DNA from: Acetobacter sacchari
GTDB lineage: Bacteria; Pseudomonadota; Alphaproteobacteria; Acetobacterales; Acetobacteraceae
DNA: 63,297 bases
NCBI RefSeq assembly: GCF_017377715.1
Contig: NZ_JAFVMF010000020.1
Location: forward strand, 1 to 63,297
Direction of reading: 5' to 3'
Part shown: piece by piece, positions 1 through 8,709 of the stretch
Position numbering within the stretch: the first letter of the stretch is position 1
Layout of the letters: every line of letters starts with the position of its first letter
The notes under the pieces: generated by a model
What the model saw: only the letters and a program-made list of their open reading frames with translations
Database searches by the model: none
What the model was told of the DNA's origin: nothing
Made by a program: the position numbers and the translations under genes

Positions 1-20
1 GGAAATGGAATCACAGAGGA

Positions 21-43
21 ACCCTCAAAACCAGAGGGTTTTT
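21..43 (+). terminator. Rho-independent terminator of a gene left of the window
   Basis: A 6-bp stem (ACCCTC with GAGGGT, 7-nt A-rich loop) runs directly into a five-T tract. The orientation ends a plus-strand transcript whose gene lies outside the window. Confidence 0.6.
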
Positions 44-310
44 CGAACCCTCCAATTTGAATTTGATATATCTATTGTTTTATAAAATAAAATTGCAGTT
101 TTCCAATGTATTGCGATTTTCTACGATATGATTCGACCTATTTTCCTTCAGGTCAATTGATTCGGCACACGGTCATTTCGAGGTAATAAAGTCCGAATAC
201 TTTCCAGATGATTCATGTAATATTGAATTATAGAAAATTGCTTTCGCTGAATCATAGCGGCAGCAGAAACCAGGCCATTGGTCGATGTACCGAAGCGGCG
301 ACATCGTGTT

Positions 311-342
311 GAGAGCCTTGATCACGGTCGATCAAGGCTCTC
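311..342 (-). terminator. 12-bp perfect inverted repeat after the TonB receptor gene
   Basis: GAGAGCCTTGAT and ATCAAGGCTCTC form a perfect 12-bp stem around an 8-nt loop, about 30 nt past the stop of the receptor gene. There is no T tract, so it is a transcript-end or RNA-stability hairpin rather than a classic intrinsic terminator. Confidence 0.5.
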
Positions 343-374
343 ATGCTGCTGCCGGACTTAGCGGAAATTATACT

Positions 375-3017
375 TCAGAACGATGCGTTGATGCGTCCGT
401 AATAATATCCGCCATTTATAGGAACTTGACCGTTGGTGTCGTAAAGGGCGCCGGTGCTTCTGACGAATTCCGGCAATTTTCGTGGGCGAATGTTGAAGAT
501 ATCGTTTGCGCCGACCGCGAAGTGCCAGACTCGGTTAAGACGATAACCGACCTCGACGTCTGTTAACCAGAGCGGCGTATTTTTGAAAGCATAGAAGCAG
601 GAGTTCGATGCACGTAGACTGCCGCCCGTCGAGCATGTGAGCGTCGTGTCGGTCCAGTCTGAATAGGTCATCATGTCGGTCGTCTCGCCGTAGCGAGTCT
701 GGCGAACGTTTACGTCCCAGGAGCCTACTGTGTAGAACGCGTTCAGAATGATCTTGCTACGCGGAGAGGCGGTTGTGAGGTAACCGATCGTTTGTGCGTT
801 CAGTAGTAGGCTGCCGGTACTGGAGCGTCCATTATGGTGTAGACGCGTCCGGTTGAGATCCAGACCCATGGATACCGCCAACGTGCCGTATTTGTGGAGA
901 TGAAACGTGTAGTCGGCCTTGATATCAAGGCCTTGGGTCCTCGTGCTTGCGCCGTTGGAAAAATAGTAAGCCGAGACGCTGTTCAAATCGAGGCTGCTGG
1001 TCGGCAGAGTATAGCCCATGGCTTCGATTGCCTGTTGCGCCAAGGCGCCTTTTGTCGTGCCTCCCTGCACAATGCGGTCGCGTAAATTGATCTGGTAGAC
1101 ATCGGCTTCGACGTGAAGGCCGTCTATGGGCTCTACCACGACGCCGCCGCTCTCGCTGAGCGAGCGTTCAGGCTTTAATGGCGACGCGCCGAGAATTCTC
1201 GCGGCCGTTGAACTGACTGGCAGAAGGCCGGAAGCAGCTGTGGGTGAGACGCTCATGGCGCTATAATGTTGCTCCATCATCGTGGGTGCTCGAAAACCGG
1301 TGGCGATGGTTCCACGAATCGCGATGCGGCGAGAGAAATCATAGCGTGTGGAAATTTTGCCGTTCTCAGTGTTGCCAACATCCGTATAATGTTCGAACCG
1401 CCCGGCTAAATCGACGTCCCACTTCTTCGTGAAATGGAAGTCGCCGTCGACGTAGCCAGCCCAGATATCTCGGCTCCAGGAGCCTGCGCTCTGTGGACCA
1501 AGCCCGGCGTAGCCTTGTGCGCCCCCGACCTGATAGGAAGGGGGATCGCCAGCCGTGATATCGTAGGTTTCCAGGCGATGTTCGGCGCCGAAAGCCAAAA
1601 CCATCGGCACAGTATGCGCAATGTTGATGCGTCGTCGGAAGTCCGCGTTGTTCGTCCACTGACCGAAACGATAGGTCTCGGCTCGCACTTTGGTGGGCGA
1701 CCAGCCACATCCCCACGCGGAGTAGTAGCCACTGGACGGGTTCGTCGAACAGGTGGACGCGAGCATGCCGGGGATGGCGGTATTCTTGTTATAGATACGG
1801 TCCTCATCGGCGCCGTATGTCGTGCTGAGATCCCAATTGAAGCCGAGGAAATCATCGCCCTTCAGGCCCAGCGTGGCGGAGTAGTCGTTTTCCTCAATAG
1901 TTTCGATAGGAGAGAACCCGTTTGGCCAGATGGTCGGCGCAATTGTCGGGATACGATAGTTCTGGATAGCTTCCGCATGCCGGTGGGCATAGGTGATCAG
2001 ACCGTAGAAATTGATGCCGTCCGTAATTGGCTTTCCCCAGTCGATTCCGAGATTCTCGCGTGTTTCTTCCGGTGTGCTGGTGATTTGGTTCGAATTGACG
2101 GGGACTGACTTCGCATTGGCGACCACGCCTGTGTAATAGCCGACGGTATAGGCGTTCTTGGGCCAACTGCCGATAAGCCGGTGATCGCGGACAAACGGGA
2201 TCATGTGATCCGTATGGTACATCTGCCCGCTCAGATGCAGATATCCGTCCTTGCCGAGCTTCAGGCCGCCGTCTATGTCGATCTGATACTGCCAGCCGTC
2301 GCCGTTATAAGCGTTCGCGCCGGTTTGGGCGCTCATATTCAGCCCGTGATCCTGCTTCTTGGTGATGATGTTCACGACGCCTGCGATGGCGTCCGACCCG
2401 TACATCGCGGCGGCGCCATCTTCGAGCACCTCGATGTGGTCGATAGCGTTGGCGGGGATCATGTTGAGATCCACCGGGCTGGAGCCGAATTGCGGACCGC
2501 TGTTCTGGACGACGTTGGCGGTTGTGTGGCGACGTTTTCCGTCCACCAACACTAATACTTCGTTCGGATTGAGTCCTCGCATCCGAATTGATGAAGTCAG
2601 GGCGGCTGTGTCGCTTCCCTTGGCCATGATGTTGATCGATGGATAGGTGCGGGCAAGCGCGTCCGCGAGATTCATCTGCCCGGACCGACGCAGCGTCGCG
2701 GCGGTTACTACAGTGACGGGGCTCGAACTGTCTCGTGCATGTCTGTTGCTGGAGTGCGTGCCGGTTACGATCACCGCTTCGCCCGCGTCGGCTGAAGCCC
2801 GGTATCCGGCGCGTCCGGCCGGCGCAGGCGCGGCCGTTCTAGAGGAAATGCCAGCCGACATGGCTGGCGATTTGGCTGTTCGGGTTGCTTTAGTGCGGGG
2901 AGAATGGATGGACGTCCTGGTTTTGTCGGAGCCGGCCGCAGCGGCGGCAAGCTCCGCGTTCTGGCCGAAACCGGCTGCACAGATCGTAGCGGCCAGGAAA
3001 TACCGTCTGTAGGGCAT
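375..3017 (-). CDS. TonB-dependent outer membrane receptor
   Basis: About 880 residues, the normal size for a TonB-dependent receptor. An N-terminal signal peptide is followed by a long Ala/Ser/Arg-rich linker. A plug domain then carries the family hallmarks RMRGLNPNEVLVLVDGKRR and EVLEDGAAAMYGSDAIAGVVNI. The rest is a 22-strand type beta-barrel ending in aromatic-rich strands with a terminal Phe. It would import a scarce, bulky substrate across the outer membrane using TonB energy. The substrate is unknown and no Fur box was found upstream, so iron is not implied. It is divergent from the flavoprotein/cytochrome pair, which suggests but does not prove a shared substrate. The ATG at 3017 was chosen. 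A TTG twelve bases upstream is also in frame. Confidence 0.93.
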   Translation of the reverse strand: MPYRRYFLAATICAAGFGQNAELAAAAAGSDKTRTSIHSPRTKATRTAKSPAMSAGISSRTAAPAPAGRAGYRASADAGEAVIVTGTHSSNRHARDSSSPVTVVTAATLRRSGQMNLADALARTYPSINIMAKGSDTAALTSSIRMRGLNPNEVLVLVDGKRRHTTANVVQNSGPQFGSSPVDLNMIPANAIDHIEVLEDGAAAMYGSDAIAGVVNIITKKQDHGLNMSAQTGANAYNGDGWQYQIDIDGGLKLGKDGYLHLSGQMYHTDHMIPFVRDHRLIGSWPKNAYTVGYYTGVVANAKSVPVNSNQITSTPEETRENLGIDWGKPITDGINFYGLITYAHRHAEAIQNYRIPTIAPTIWPNGFSPIETIEENDYSATLGLKGDDFLGFNWDLSTTYGADEDRIYNKNTAIPGMLASTCSTNPSSGYYSAWGCGWSPTKVRAETYRFGQWTNNADFRRRINIAHTVPMVLAFGAEHRLETYDITAGDPPSYQVGGAQGYAGLGPQSAGSWSRDIWAGYVDGDFHFTKKWDVDLAGRFEHYTDVGNTENGKISTRYDFSRRIAIRGTIATGFRAPTMMEQHYSAMSVSPTAASGLLPVSSTAARILGASPLKPERSLSESGGVVVEPIDGLHVEADVYQINLRDRIVQGGTTKGALAQQAIEAMGYTLPTSSLDLNSVSAYYFSNGASTRTQGLDIKADYTFHLHKYGTLAVSMGLDLNRTRLHHNGRSSTGSLLLNAQTIGYLTTASPRSKIILNAFYTVGSWDVNVRQTRYGETTDMMTYSDWTDTTLTCSTGGSLRASNSCFYAFKNTPLWLTDVEVGYRLNRVWHFAVGANDIFNIRPRKLPEFVRSTGALYDTNGQVPINGGYYYGRINASF

Positions 3018-3466
3018 AACTTGTTTCAACCTCGAAATGGAATGAGGGAAACGTAATCAAGAGTCCGAAAAATTGATTTACATATTATTGCTGAGGTCTG
3101 TGCGCAGTATTATGTTACGAAATAGAAATGGTATGTCGAGATGGGAAGGCGAGATTGACTAGGCGAATGAAGAAAATCTGTGAAACATATGTAGGAGAGT
3201 ACTCGATGCGACGTAAACGTGGGTCTTGAACTCAGGGGGGGCGGGTTTCTCTGCTTGCCTGTCGTGTTGGGGACTTTCTCTCGATCCGCATCGCGGTGTG
3301 TGATTTTTGTTGCGACTTTACAATGACATCCGCTGACTGCATGATGTGTGGGATTGGCAGTCGTCGTCGCCTCGCTTAACCGGGGCAACGTGCACCGGGC
3401 TATTCACCATTTTTTTGCTGTATGCGGTTGCCTGATTGATGATCGGCGTGCGGCGTAAAGCCGGAA
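3018..3466. other. Divergent intergenic region
   Basis: About 450 bases separate the receptor from the flavoprotein gene and should carry both promoters. A minus-strand reading frame at 3110-3388 has no family features. No operator palindrome or Fur box stands out. Confidence 0.5.
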
Positions 3467-4798
3467 ATGATCAACATGAGGGGTTTTGGTGTTGATAGTG
3501 CACTGGGGAAATTCGATATCGTGAGACGTAGAGACGTGTTTGCGGGCTCGCTGGCGCTGGGTGGTCTGGCTGCGGGGCGGGCTCTGGCTTCGGATCCGAT
3601 TGCCGCAGGGCTTCCTGCGAGCTCGGCGGGCGGTGCGAAAGCGACAGGCGAATCTGAGCGCACGGCGTTGCCAGGAACCATTCCTCCTCTCGTTCCCATC
3701 CGTGCGCATGTGGATCAGATCGTTGACATCAAGGTCTGTCTGCGTCCGTTTCGACCGATGGGTCCCCGTCTCGACGTGGAACGGATCGGCGACAAACTCG
3801 TCGTCCATAATTATGGGCATGGGGGGAGCGGTTGGTCGCTATCCTGGGGATCGGCGGAGATTGCGGTCGGTAAGGCGTTGACCGCTCTCCCCAGACAGGT
3901 GGCGGTGATCGGCTGTGGGATCGTCGGGCTGACTTCTGCTTTGGTGGCACAGCGAGCCGGGCTGGACGTGACGATCTATACCAAGGATATGCTGCCGCAC
4001 ACACGTTCGGTACGCGCCAATGGTAGCTGGACGCCCGATTCTCGGATAGCTCTGACCACTCCGGCGGGGCCGGAGTTTGGCGATCTGTGGGAGCGGATGG
4101 CGCGCTATTCTTGGAAATCGTATCGCGATTATCTGGGGCTTCCCGGAAACCCGATCGAATTTCGTGATAGTTACATTCTTTCGGATAAGCCGTTTGGTTC
4201 TACGCAGGAGTTCGCCTCCACGGGACCGGGCGACTATGCCTCGAACGGCATGCCGCGATCCGCGTCGGAGTTTGCGCATTATTCGGACCGCATTCGTGAT
4301 GTGATTCCGGCCGCCGAAGTAATCGCAGCGCATGACAATCCGTTCCCGGTCGCATACGCCAAGCGTGAAGCCGTGATGATTTTCAATTTTGGTGGTTACG
4401 GGCATTTGCTGCTGTCGGAATTTTATCAGGCAGGAGGCAAGGTCGTGATTCGGGAGTTTCATGCGCCGTCCGATTTAAAGGGATTGAAGGAAAAAGTGAT
4501 CATCAATTGCCCCGGTCTAGCTGCCCGTGATTGGTGGAGTGACAAGACGTTGATCCCCGTGCGAGGGCAAACTGCATGGTTGCCGCCGCAGCCAGATGTA
4601 AAGTACGGCGTGAGGTATAATGGCGTATCGGCTCTGTCCAAAAGCGACGGTATCTTGATTCAGGGCTTCAACGCGTCTGGACTTGGCGAGATGGACGGCG
4701 TCGGTAACAGCTTCGAGCATGCGGATCGGATGGAGGCAGAAAACGCAGTTACGACGATCGGCGGTTTATTCTCACGTTTTTCTCCGAGGCGCGGATGA
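3467..4798 (+). CDS. TAT-exported, circularly permuted D-amino-acid-oxidase-like FAD dehydrogenase
   Basis: 443 residues. A twin-arginine-type leader (RRRDVF at 20-25, then a hydrophobic Ala/Gly/Leu stretch to about 42) points to export of the folded flavoprotein. The core belongs to the D-amino-acid oxidase (DAO) family, but its motifs are out of order. The element that normally closes the protein (RPFRPMGPRL at 93-102, HNYGHGGSGWSLSWG at 114-128) comes first. The FAD-binding VIGCGIVGLTSA at 147-158 follows, then NCPGLAARD at 347-355 and PVRGQ at 364-368. This is what a circular permutation of the DAO fold would give. The stop overlaps the start of a cytochrome c gene, so the likely electron acceptor is the respiratory chain rather than oxygen. 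The substrate is unknown; a D-amino acid or secondary amine is the family expectation. ATG 3476 is an alternative start. Confidence 0.82.
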   Translation: MINMRGFGVDSALGKFDIVRRRDVFAGSLALGGLAAGRALASDPIAAGLPASSAGGAKATGESERTALPGTIPPLVPIRAHVDQIVDIKVCLRPFRPMGPRLDVERIGDKLVVHNYGHGGSGWSLSWGSAEIAVGKALTALPRQVAVIGCGIVGLTSALVAQRAGLDVTIYTKDMLPHTRSVRANGSWTPDSRIALTTPAGPEFGDLWERMARYSWKSYRDYLGLPGNPIEFRDSYILSDKPFGSTQEFASTGPGDYASNGMPRSASEFAHYSDRIRDVIPAAEVIAAHDNPFPVAYAKREAVMIFNFGGYGHLLLSEFYQAGGKVVIREFHAPSDLKGLKEKVIINCPGLAARDWWSDKTLIPVRGQTAWLPPQPDVKYGVRYNGVSALSKSDGILIQGFNASGLGEMDGVGNSFEHADRMEAENAVTTIGGLFSRFSPRRG

Positions 4799-5271
4799 TG
4801 GCGTTCAACGCGTTGCGCCGCCGCGACGTGTGGCTGTCAGCCTGCATCGTGGTGGGAGGCTTTGCGTACGCGCCGCAAGTCAGAGGCGCCGAACGGACAG
4901 GCGCCGTTAGTTACACCGCGGAGCAGGCCGAGCACGGGGCGGCGCTTTACAAGCAGAATTGCGCGGTGTGCCATGGCGGGACTCTCGACGGGGCGTTCGA
5001 CACGCCGTCCCTGCGAGGGCGACTGATCTCCAACTGGTCAGGGACGACGTTGGATAAAGTGTTCCACTATATATCAAAGGCGATGCCGCTGTTTGCACCG
5101 GGAAGCCTCAAGCCGGCGGACAATGCTGCGATCGTCGCGTTCATACTTCGCGAGAATGACGTGGCTCCGGGACCGAGGGAACTTCCTTCGGATGAAGGTG
5201 CGTTGAAAAAAATATCGTTTCCATCCGTCGGTGGCAAAAGAGCAAAAAAAACTTCGTCCACGTCTCCATAA
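4795..5271 (+). CDS. Periplasmic class I cytochrome c, partner of the flavoprotein
   Basis: 158 residues with an N-terminal export signal (RRRDVW, then a hydrophobic segment to about 26). One c-type heme site is visible, CAVCH at 56-60, and Met97 in AMPLF is the probable distal ligand. The Lys/Ser-rich tail after residue 135 lies beyond the cytochrome domain. The start codon overlaps the flavoprotein stop (ATGATG at 4795), so the two genes are translationally coupled. By analogy with dehydrogenase-cytochrome pairs of acetic acid bacteria it would carry electrons from the FAD enzyme to the quinone or oxidase pool. This role is inferred from context. Confidence 0.88.
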   Translation: MMAFNALRRRDVWLSACIVVGGFAYAPQVRGAERTGAVSYTAEQAEHGAALYKQNCAVCHGGTLDGAFDTPSLRGRLISNWSGTTLDKVFHYISKAMPLFAPGSLKPADNAAIVAFILRENDVAPGPRELPSDEGALKKISFPSVGGKRAKKTSSTSP

Positions 5272-5325
5272 ATTAAGAATTAATTCCCGTGAATCGTGTG
5301 GTGTAGGAGTCTGTTTTCAGAGTTT

Positions 5326-6576
5326 TTAAAACCCGAGCGTGATGTCGAGCCCAAACGTGAACTGTCCCGTGTTCCGCAGGTCGTTAAATGGTTTAGTGCC
5401 GTTGAGCGAGCGATCGAAGCGGATCTCGGGCCGGAGTGCGAATTGCTTGATATGACGCCCCAGGGCCGGCCGCCATGCCGCCCCCAATGTTAGCGCGCCG
5501 AATGTCGTGGGCGGGGCGGATTGCGTGCTTGTCGCCTTGCCGAGAACCGTCTGCATGTAGGCGTTATTTGCGATAAAGGATGTGACAAGCAGCCCGGTGT
5601 TGTCCCGATAGATTTCACCGCGATAATTAAGCGTGAGAGACGGAGTGATCTGATAGGAGAGGTAGCTGACGAAACTGTAGGCGTCGGCGCGCAATCCTTC
5701 ATCGTGCAGCACGTTGAACTCCGCAGTGGCGGAAAGCCTGTCAGAGATTTTATAGTTTGCGCTCAGGTCGTTCCAGAAGCGCTGATCTGATCCGGCTTTC
5801 GGTCCCAGCGCCCGGACGGCGTTTTCGGGACCGACGCGGCCCAGGTAGGTGAGGGAAAGCTTTCCTTGAGCAAGACCGTTGATTGCGAGGCCAAAATACC
5901 CTGCGGCCGCATTGTTGTTGTCGCCTTTTCCGAAGGAGACCTGATTGCCTGAGTCGACGCCGAAAAGCGCGTCCAGATGGTCGGTCAGATGCCATTGAAA
6001 CATGGCCCCGACGTGCTCGAACGGCGTTGAATATTCGGTGGTATAGGACAACGTGTAGAATGGCCGTAATGACGGGTCGAGCGCTTCGACGCCCATGGGT
6101 GACGCGAGTATCCCGGCTTGCATATCGAGTCCGTGACGTGTCGCCCACGGGAAATGAAGGTCCAGATGGGCTTGAGGAATGATGAACTGATAGCGGTTGG
6201 CTATGGCTCTGTCGGTGATCCCGGCAATATTGAAATATCTGCCGTCCGCGCCGTAGAGCCCGCGTATGAGAAAACCGACTTCATATTTCGCCGAAGTTGT
6301 GTCGACGGCGCGCGCGACCGTCAGCGTCACCTGGTCGAGTTGCGGCTGGTTGGCCTTGTCGCCGAAAAACTGCCCGAAATTTACGCCGTTGGCCGGCCGC
6401 GCCGGGTTGGCGTTTATTCCGCCTTCGATCTGGGCGACGAAGGTGATGGCGTCAAGCCAAGAGTTCGAGGTTTCAGCGTTCGCCTGTCGAGAAAAAACTG
6501 AAAATACGATAGACAAACAAACGGTTTTTGATCGTCTTCCGAGCCAGTTTCTGGCGGGAGGAAAAGGCTTTACCAT
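5326..6576 (-). CDS. Outer membrane beta-barrel porin (Bbp2/OmpL-like)
   Basis: About 416 residues from the chosen ATG. A basic n-region (VKPFPPARNWLGRRSK) and a hydrophobic core end at an ANAE-type cleavage site. The mature part is made of alternating beta strands and ends in FGLDITLGF, a typical outer membrane insertion signal. The pattern fits the putative beta-barrel porin-2 family, which is assumed to allow passive diffusion of small solutes. It converges on the cytochrome c gene, 54 bp away, and is divergent from kdp. No start has a strong ribosome site. The reading frame extends to 6720 and another ATG lies at 6591. Confidence 0.75.
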   Translation of the reverse strand: MVKPFPPARNWLGRRSKTVCLSIVFSVFSRQANAETSNSWLDAITFVAQIEGGINANPARPANGVNFGQFFGDKANQPQLDQVTLTVARAVDTTSAKYEVGFLIRGLYGADGRYFNIAGITDRAIANRYQFIIPQAHLDLHFPWATRHGLDMQAGILASPMGVEALDPSLRPFYTLSYTTEYSTPFEHVGAMFQWHLTDHLDALFGVDSGNQVSFGKGDNNNAAAGYFGLAINGLAQGKLSLTYLGRVGPENAVRALGPKAGSDQRFWNDLSANYKISDRLSATAEFNVLHDEGLRADAYSFVSYLSYQITPSLTLNYRGEIYRDNTGLLVTSFIANNAYMQTVLGKATSTQSAPPTTFGALTLGAAWRPALGRHIKQFALRPEIRFDRSLNGTKPFNDLRNTGQFTFGLDITLGF

Positions 6577-6813
6577 AAAACATGCTCGCATGATGAAGAT
6601 GTCGCAGACGGCCGCACAGGCTCTTCTCCTGTGCGTGATGGCCGAGCCGCAGTTACGACGCGCGAAACGCAGGTGCCAAGATCCACACTCTGACGCGGCG
6701 GCGGTTTTCCTTAAATTCATATAAGTTTCCTATATGGGACGATTGCGCTGCCTCTGTCATCCCTATGCCCTTCGCCGGGATAATCCCGCTCCTGTCGAAG
6801 GGAGCATTTTTTC

Positions 6814-6897
6814 ATGCTGGATATCTTCTACCTCGCGCTTGGCGCACTCGGTCTGGCCGTGTGCATGGGCTACGTCTCGGTTTGCGTAAGGATCTGA
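6814..6897 (+). CDS. 27-residue membrane mini-protein at the head of the kdp operon
   Basis: The frame reads MLDIFYLALGALGLAVCMGY followed by VSVCVRI, a single membrane helix with a Cys near the C-terminus. A GGGAG ribosome site lies 9 nt upstream and kdpF begins 1 nt after the stop. Very similar 25-28-residue frames, usually ending in a Cys plus a basic tail, precede kdpF in many proteobacteria and are often missed by gene finders. A role as an extra Kdp-complex peptide is an inference. Confidence 0.7.
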   Translation: MLDIFYLALGALGLAVCMGYVSVCVRI

Positions 6898-6898
6898 C

Positions 6899-6988
6899 AT
6901 GACGTTCGAACTTATCTTGGCGAGTGGCGTGACGCTGGGCCTGCTGGCCTATGTCATCGCCGTTCTGCTGCGACCGGAGAAATTCTGA
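6899..6988 (+). CDS. kdpF: Potassium-transporting ATPase subunit F
   Basis: 29 residues, one transmembrane helix, ending in the KdpF signature LLRPEKF. KdpF is a small lipid-like stabiliser of the KdpABC complex in the inner membrane. It sits between the mini-protein and kdpA, with 2 nt to the kdpA start. Confidence 0.9.
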   Translation: MTFELILASGVTLGLLAYVIAVLLRPEKF

Positions 6989-6990
6989 CG

Positions 6991-8697
6991 ATGTCTATCT
7001 CCGGATGGGCGACAATCGCGGTATTCCTCATCTGCGTCATCGCGATGACGAGACCGCTCGGCGGTTATCTCAAACGTGTCCTCGAGGGAGAGCGGCATTT
7101 TCTGGCGTATGGCCTCGGGCCGATCGAGCGCGTGTTCTATCGCCTAGCAGGCGTGTGTCCCCGTGAGGAACACTCCTGGTCGCAATACGCTTTCGCGGTC
7201 CTTGCCTTCAAGGTTTTATGCTTTCTGGCCGTGTACGCCCTGCTTCGTCTGCAGGCGCAGCTTCCGCTGAATCCTACAGGCATGAGCGCGGTGGCTCCGG
7301 ATCTTGCCTACAACACGGCCATGAGTTTTGTGACGAACACCAACTGGCAGAGTTACAGCGGCGAGACGACCATGAGCCATCTCAGCCAGATGCTTGCTCT
7401 GACAGTGCAGAACTTCGTTTCTGCGGCGGCGGGAATCGCCATCGCAGCCGCCGTCATTCGCGGTTTTTCGCGTCGAAGCGCGGCCGCCATCGGCAATTTC
7501 TGGGTCGATCTGGTGCGGGCGACGTTCTACGTGCTGTTGCCTGCATGCGTTATCCTGACCCTGTTTTTCGTAGCCCAGGGTGTGCCGCAGACGCTTCTGG
7601 GTTCGGTGCAGGCATCGACGCTTGAAGGCGCGCGTCAGACGATCGCGCTCGGCCCCGTCGCTTCGCAGGAAGCGATCAAGATGCTCGGCACGAATGGCGG
7701 CGGCTTCTTCAATACGAATTCTGCCCACCCGTTCGAAAATCCAAATGCCTTGACGAATTTTTTTCAGATGTTGTGCATTTTCGCGATAGGCGCTGGCTTG
7801 ACGAATATGTTCGGCCGCATGGTCGGCAAGGAAAAGCAGGGATGGGCGATCTTTTCGGCCATGACCGCGCTTTTCCTCGTGGGCGTCAGCGTTCTCTACT
7901 GGTCCGAAGCGCACGCCAATCCTCTGCTGACTGCGTTGGGCGTGGACCCATCGCTGGGGAATATGGAGGGGAAGGAAGCACGTTTTGGAGTCGCTGCGTC
8001 CGCTCTTTTCGCGACGGTCACGACCGACGCTTCCTGCGGCGCGGTCAACGCCATGCATGAAAGCTTCCTGCCGCTGGGAGGGATGGTTCCTCTTATTAAC
8101 ATGATGCTTGGAGAGGTGATTTTCGGGGGCGTGGGCGCCGGTCTTTACGGCTTTATCCTGTTCGCCATCATCGCCGTGTTCATGGCGGGCCTGATGGTCG
8201 GCCGGACGCCGGAATATCTGGGGAAAAAGATAGAATCTCGTGAAATCAAGATGACCATGCTGGCGGTTTTGTGTCTGCCGCTGGTCATGCTCGGCTTCAC
8301 TGCGGTGGCTGTCGTCGTCAAACCGGGTCTCTCGGCTCTTTCAGCGTCAGGTCCGCACGGTTTCACGGAGGCGCTCTATGCCTACACGTCCGCCGCCGCG
8401 AATAACGGAAGCGCGTTCTCCGGGCTTACGGCGAACTCCTTCTGGAATGCGACTCTTGGCCTCGGCATGATGATCGGTCGCTTTTTCGTCATCGTGCCCG
8501 TTCTGGCCATCGCAGGGGCCATGGCTGCGAAAAAAGTAGCTGCGCCTACGCCGGGGACGTTCCCGACCGACAACGGTCTTTTCATAGGTCTCGTAACCGG
8601 CGTGATTCTTATCGTCGGCGGACTGACTTTTCTTCCTGCACTCGCTCTGGGGCCAATCGTCGAGCATCTCGAAATGCTCCACGGCTCAGCGTTCTAA
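6991..8697 (+). CDS. kdpA: Potassium-transporting ATPase, K+-binding subunit A
   Basis: 568 residues, normal for KdpA. It is a polytopic inner membrane protein of the K+-channel-like superfamily. Its four selectivity-filter loops are visible as [44 protein letters not shown] and [11 protein letters not shown]. It selects K+ at micromolar external levels and passes it to KdpB. It is tightly packed in the operon, with 12 nt to kdpB. Confidence 0.98.
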   Translation: MSISGWATIAVFLICVIAMTRPLGGYLKRVLEGERHFLAYGLGPIERVFYRLAGVCPREEHSWSQYAFAVLAFKVLCFLAVYALLRLQAQLPLNPTGMSAVAPDLAYNTAMSFVTNTNWQSYSGETTMSHLSQMLALTVQNFVSAAAGIAIAAAVIRGFSRRSAAAIGNFWVDLVRATFYVLLPACVILTLFFVAQGVPQTLLGSVQASTLEGARQTIALGPVASQEAIKMLGTNGGGFFNTNSAHPFENPNALTNFFQMLCIFAIGAGLTNMFGRMVGKEKQGWAIFSAMTALFLVGVSVLYWSEAHANPLLTALGVDPSLGNMEGKEARFGVAASALFATVTTDASCGAVNAMHESFLPLGGMVPLINMMLGEVIFGGVGAGLYGFILFAIIAVFMAGLMVGRTPEYLGKKIESREIKMTMLAVLCLPLVMLGFTAVAVVVKPGLSALSASGPHGFTEALYAYTSAAANNGSAFSGLTANSFWNATLGLGMMIGRFFVIVPVLAIAGAMAAKKVAAPTPGTFPTDNGLFIGLVTGVILIVGGLTFLPALALGPIVEHLEMLHGSAF

Positions 8698-8709
8698 GGA
8701 GCGCCTTCC

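Larger units (their letters stand above)
1..374. other. AT-rich intergenic region at left edge
   Basis: No convincing gene is seen here. The stretch is much richer in A and T than the coding DNA. It holds a small intrinsic terminator at its left edge and a perfect dyad just before the end of the TonB receptor gene. A short plus-strand reading frame at 285-566 mostly overlaps the receptor gene antisense and has no family resemblance. Confidence 0.6.
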
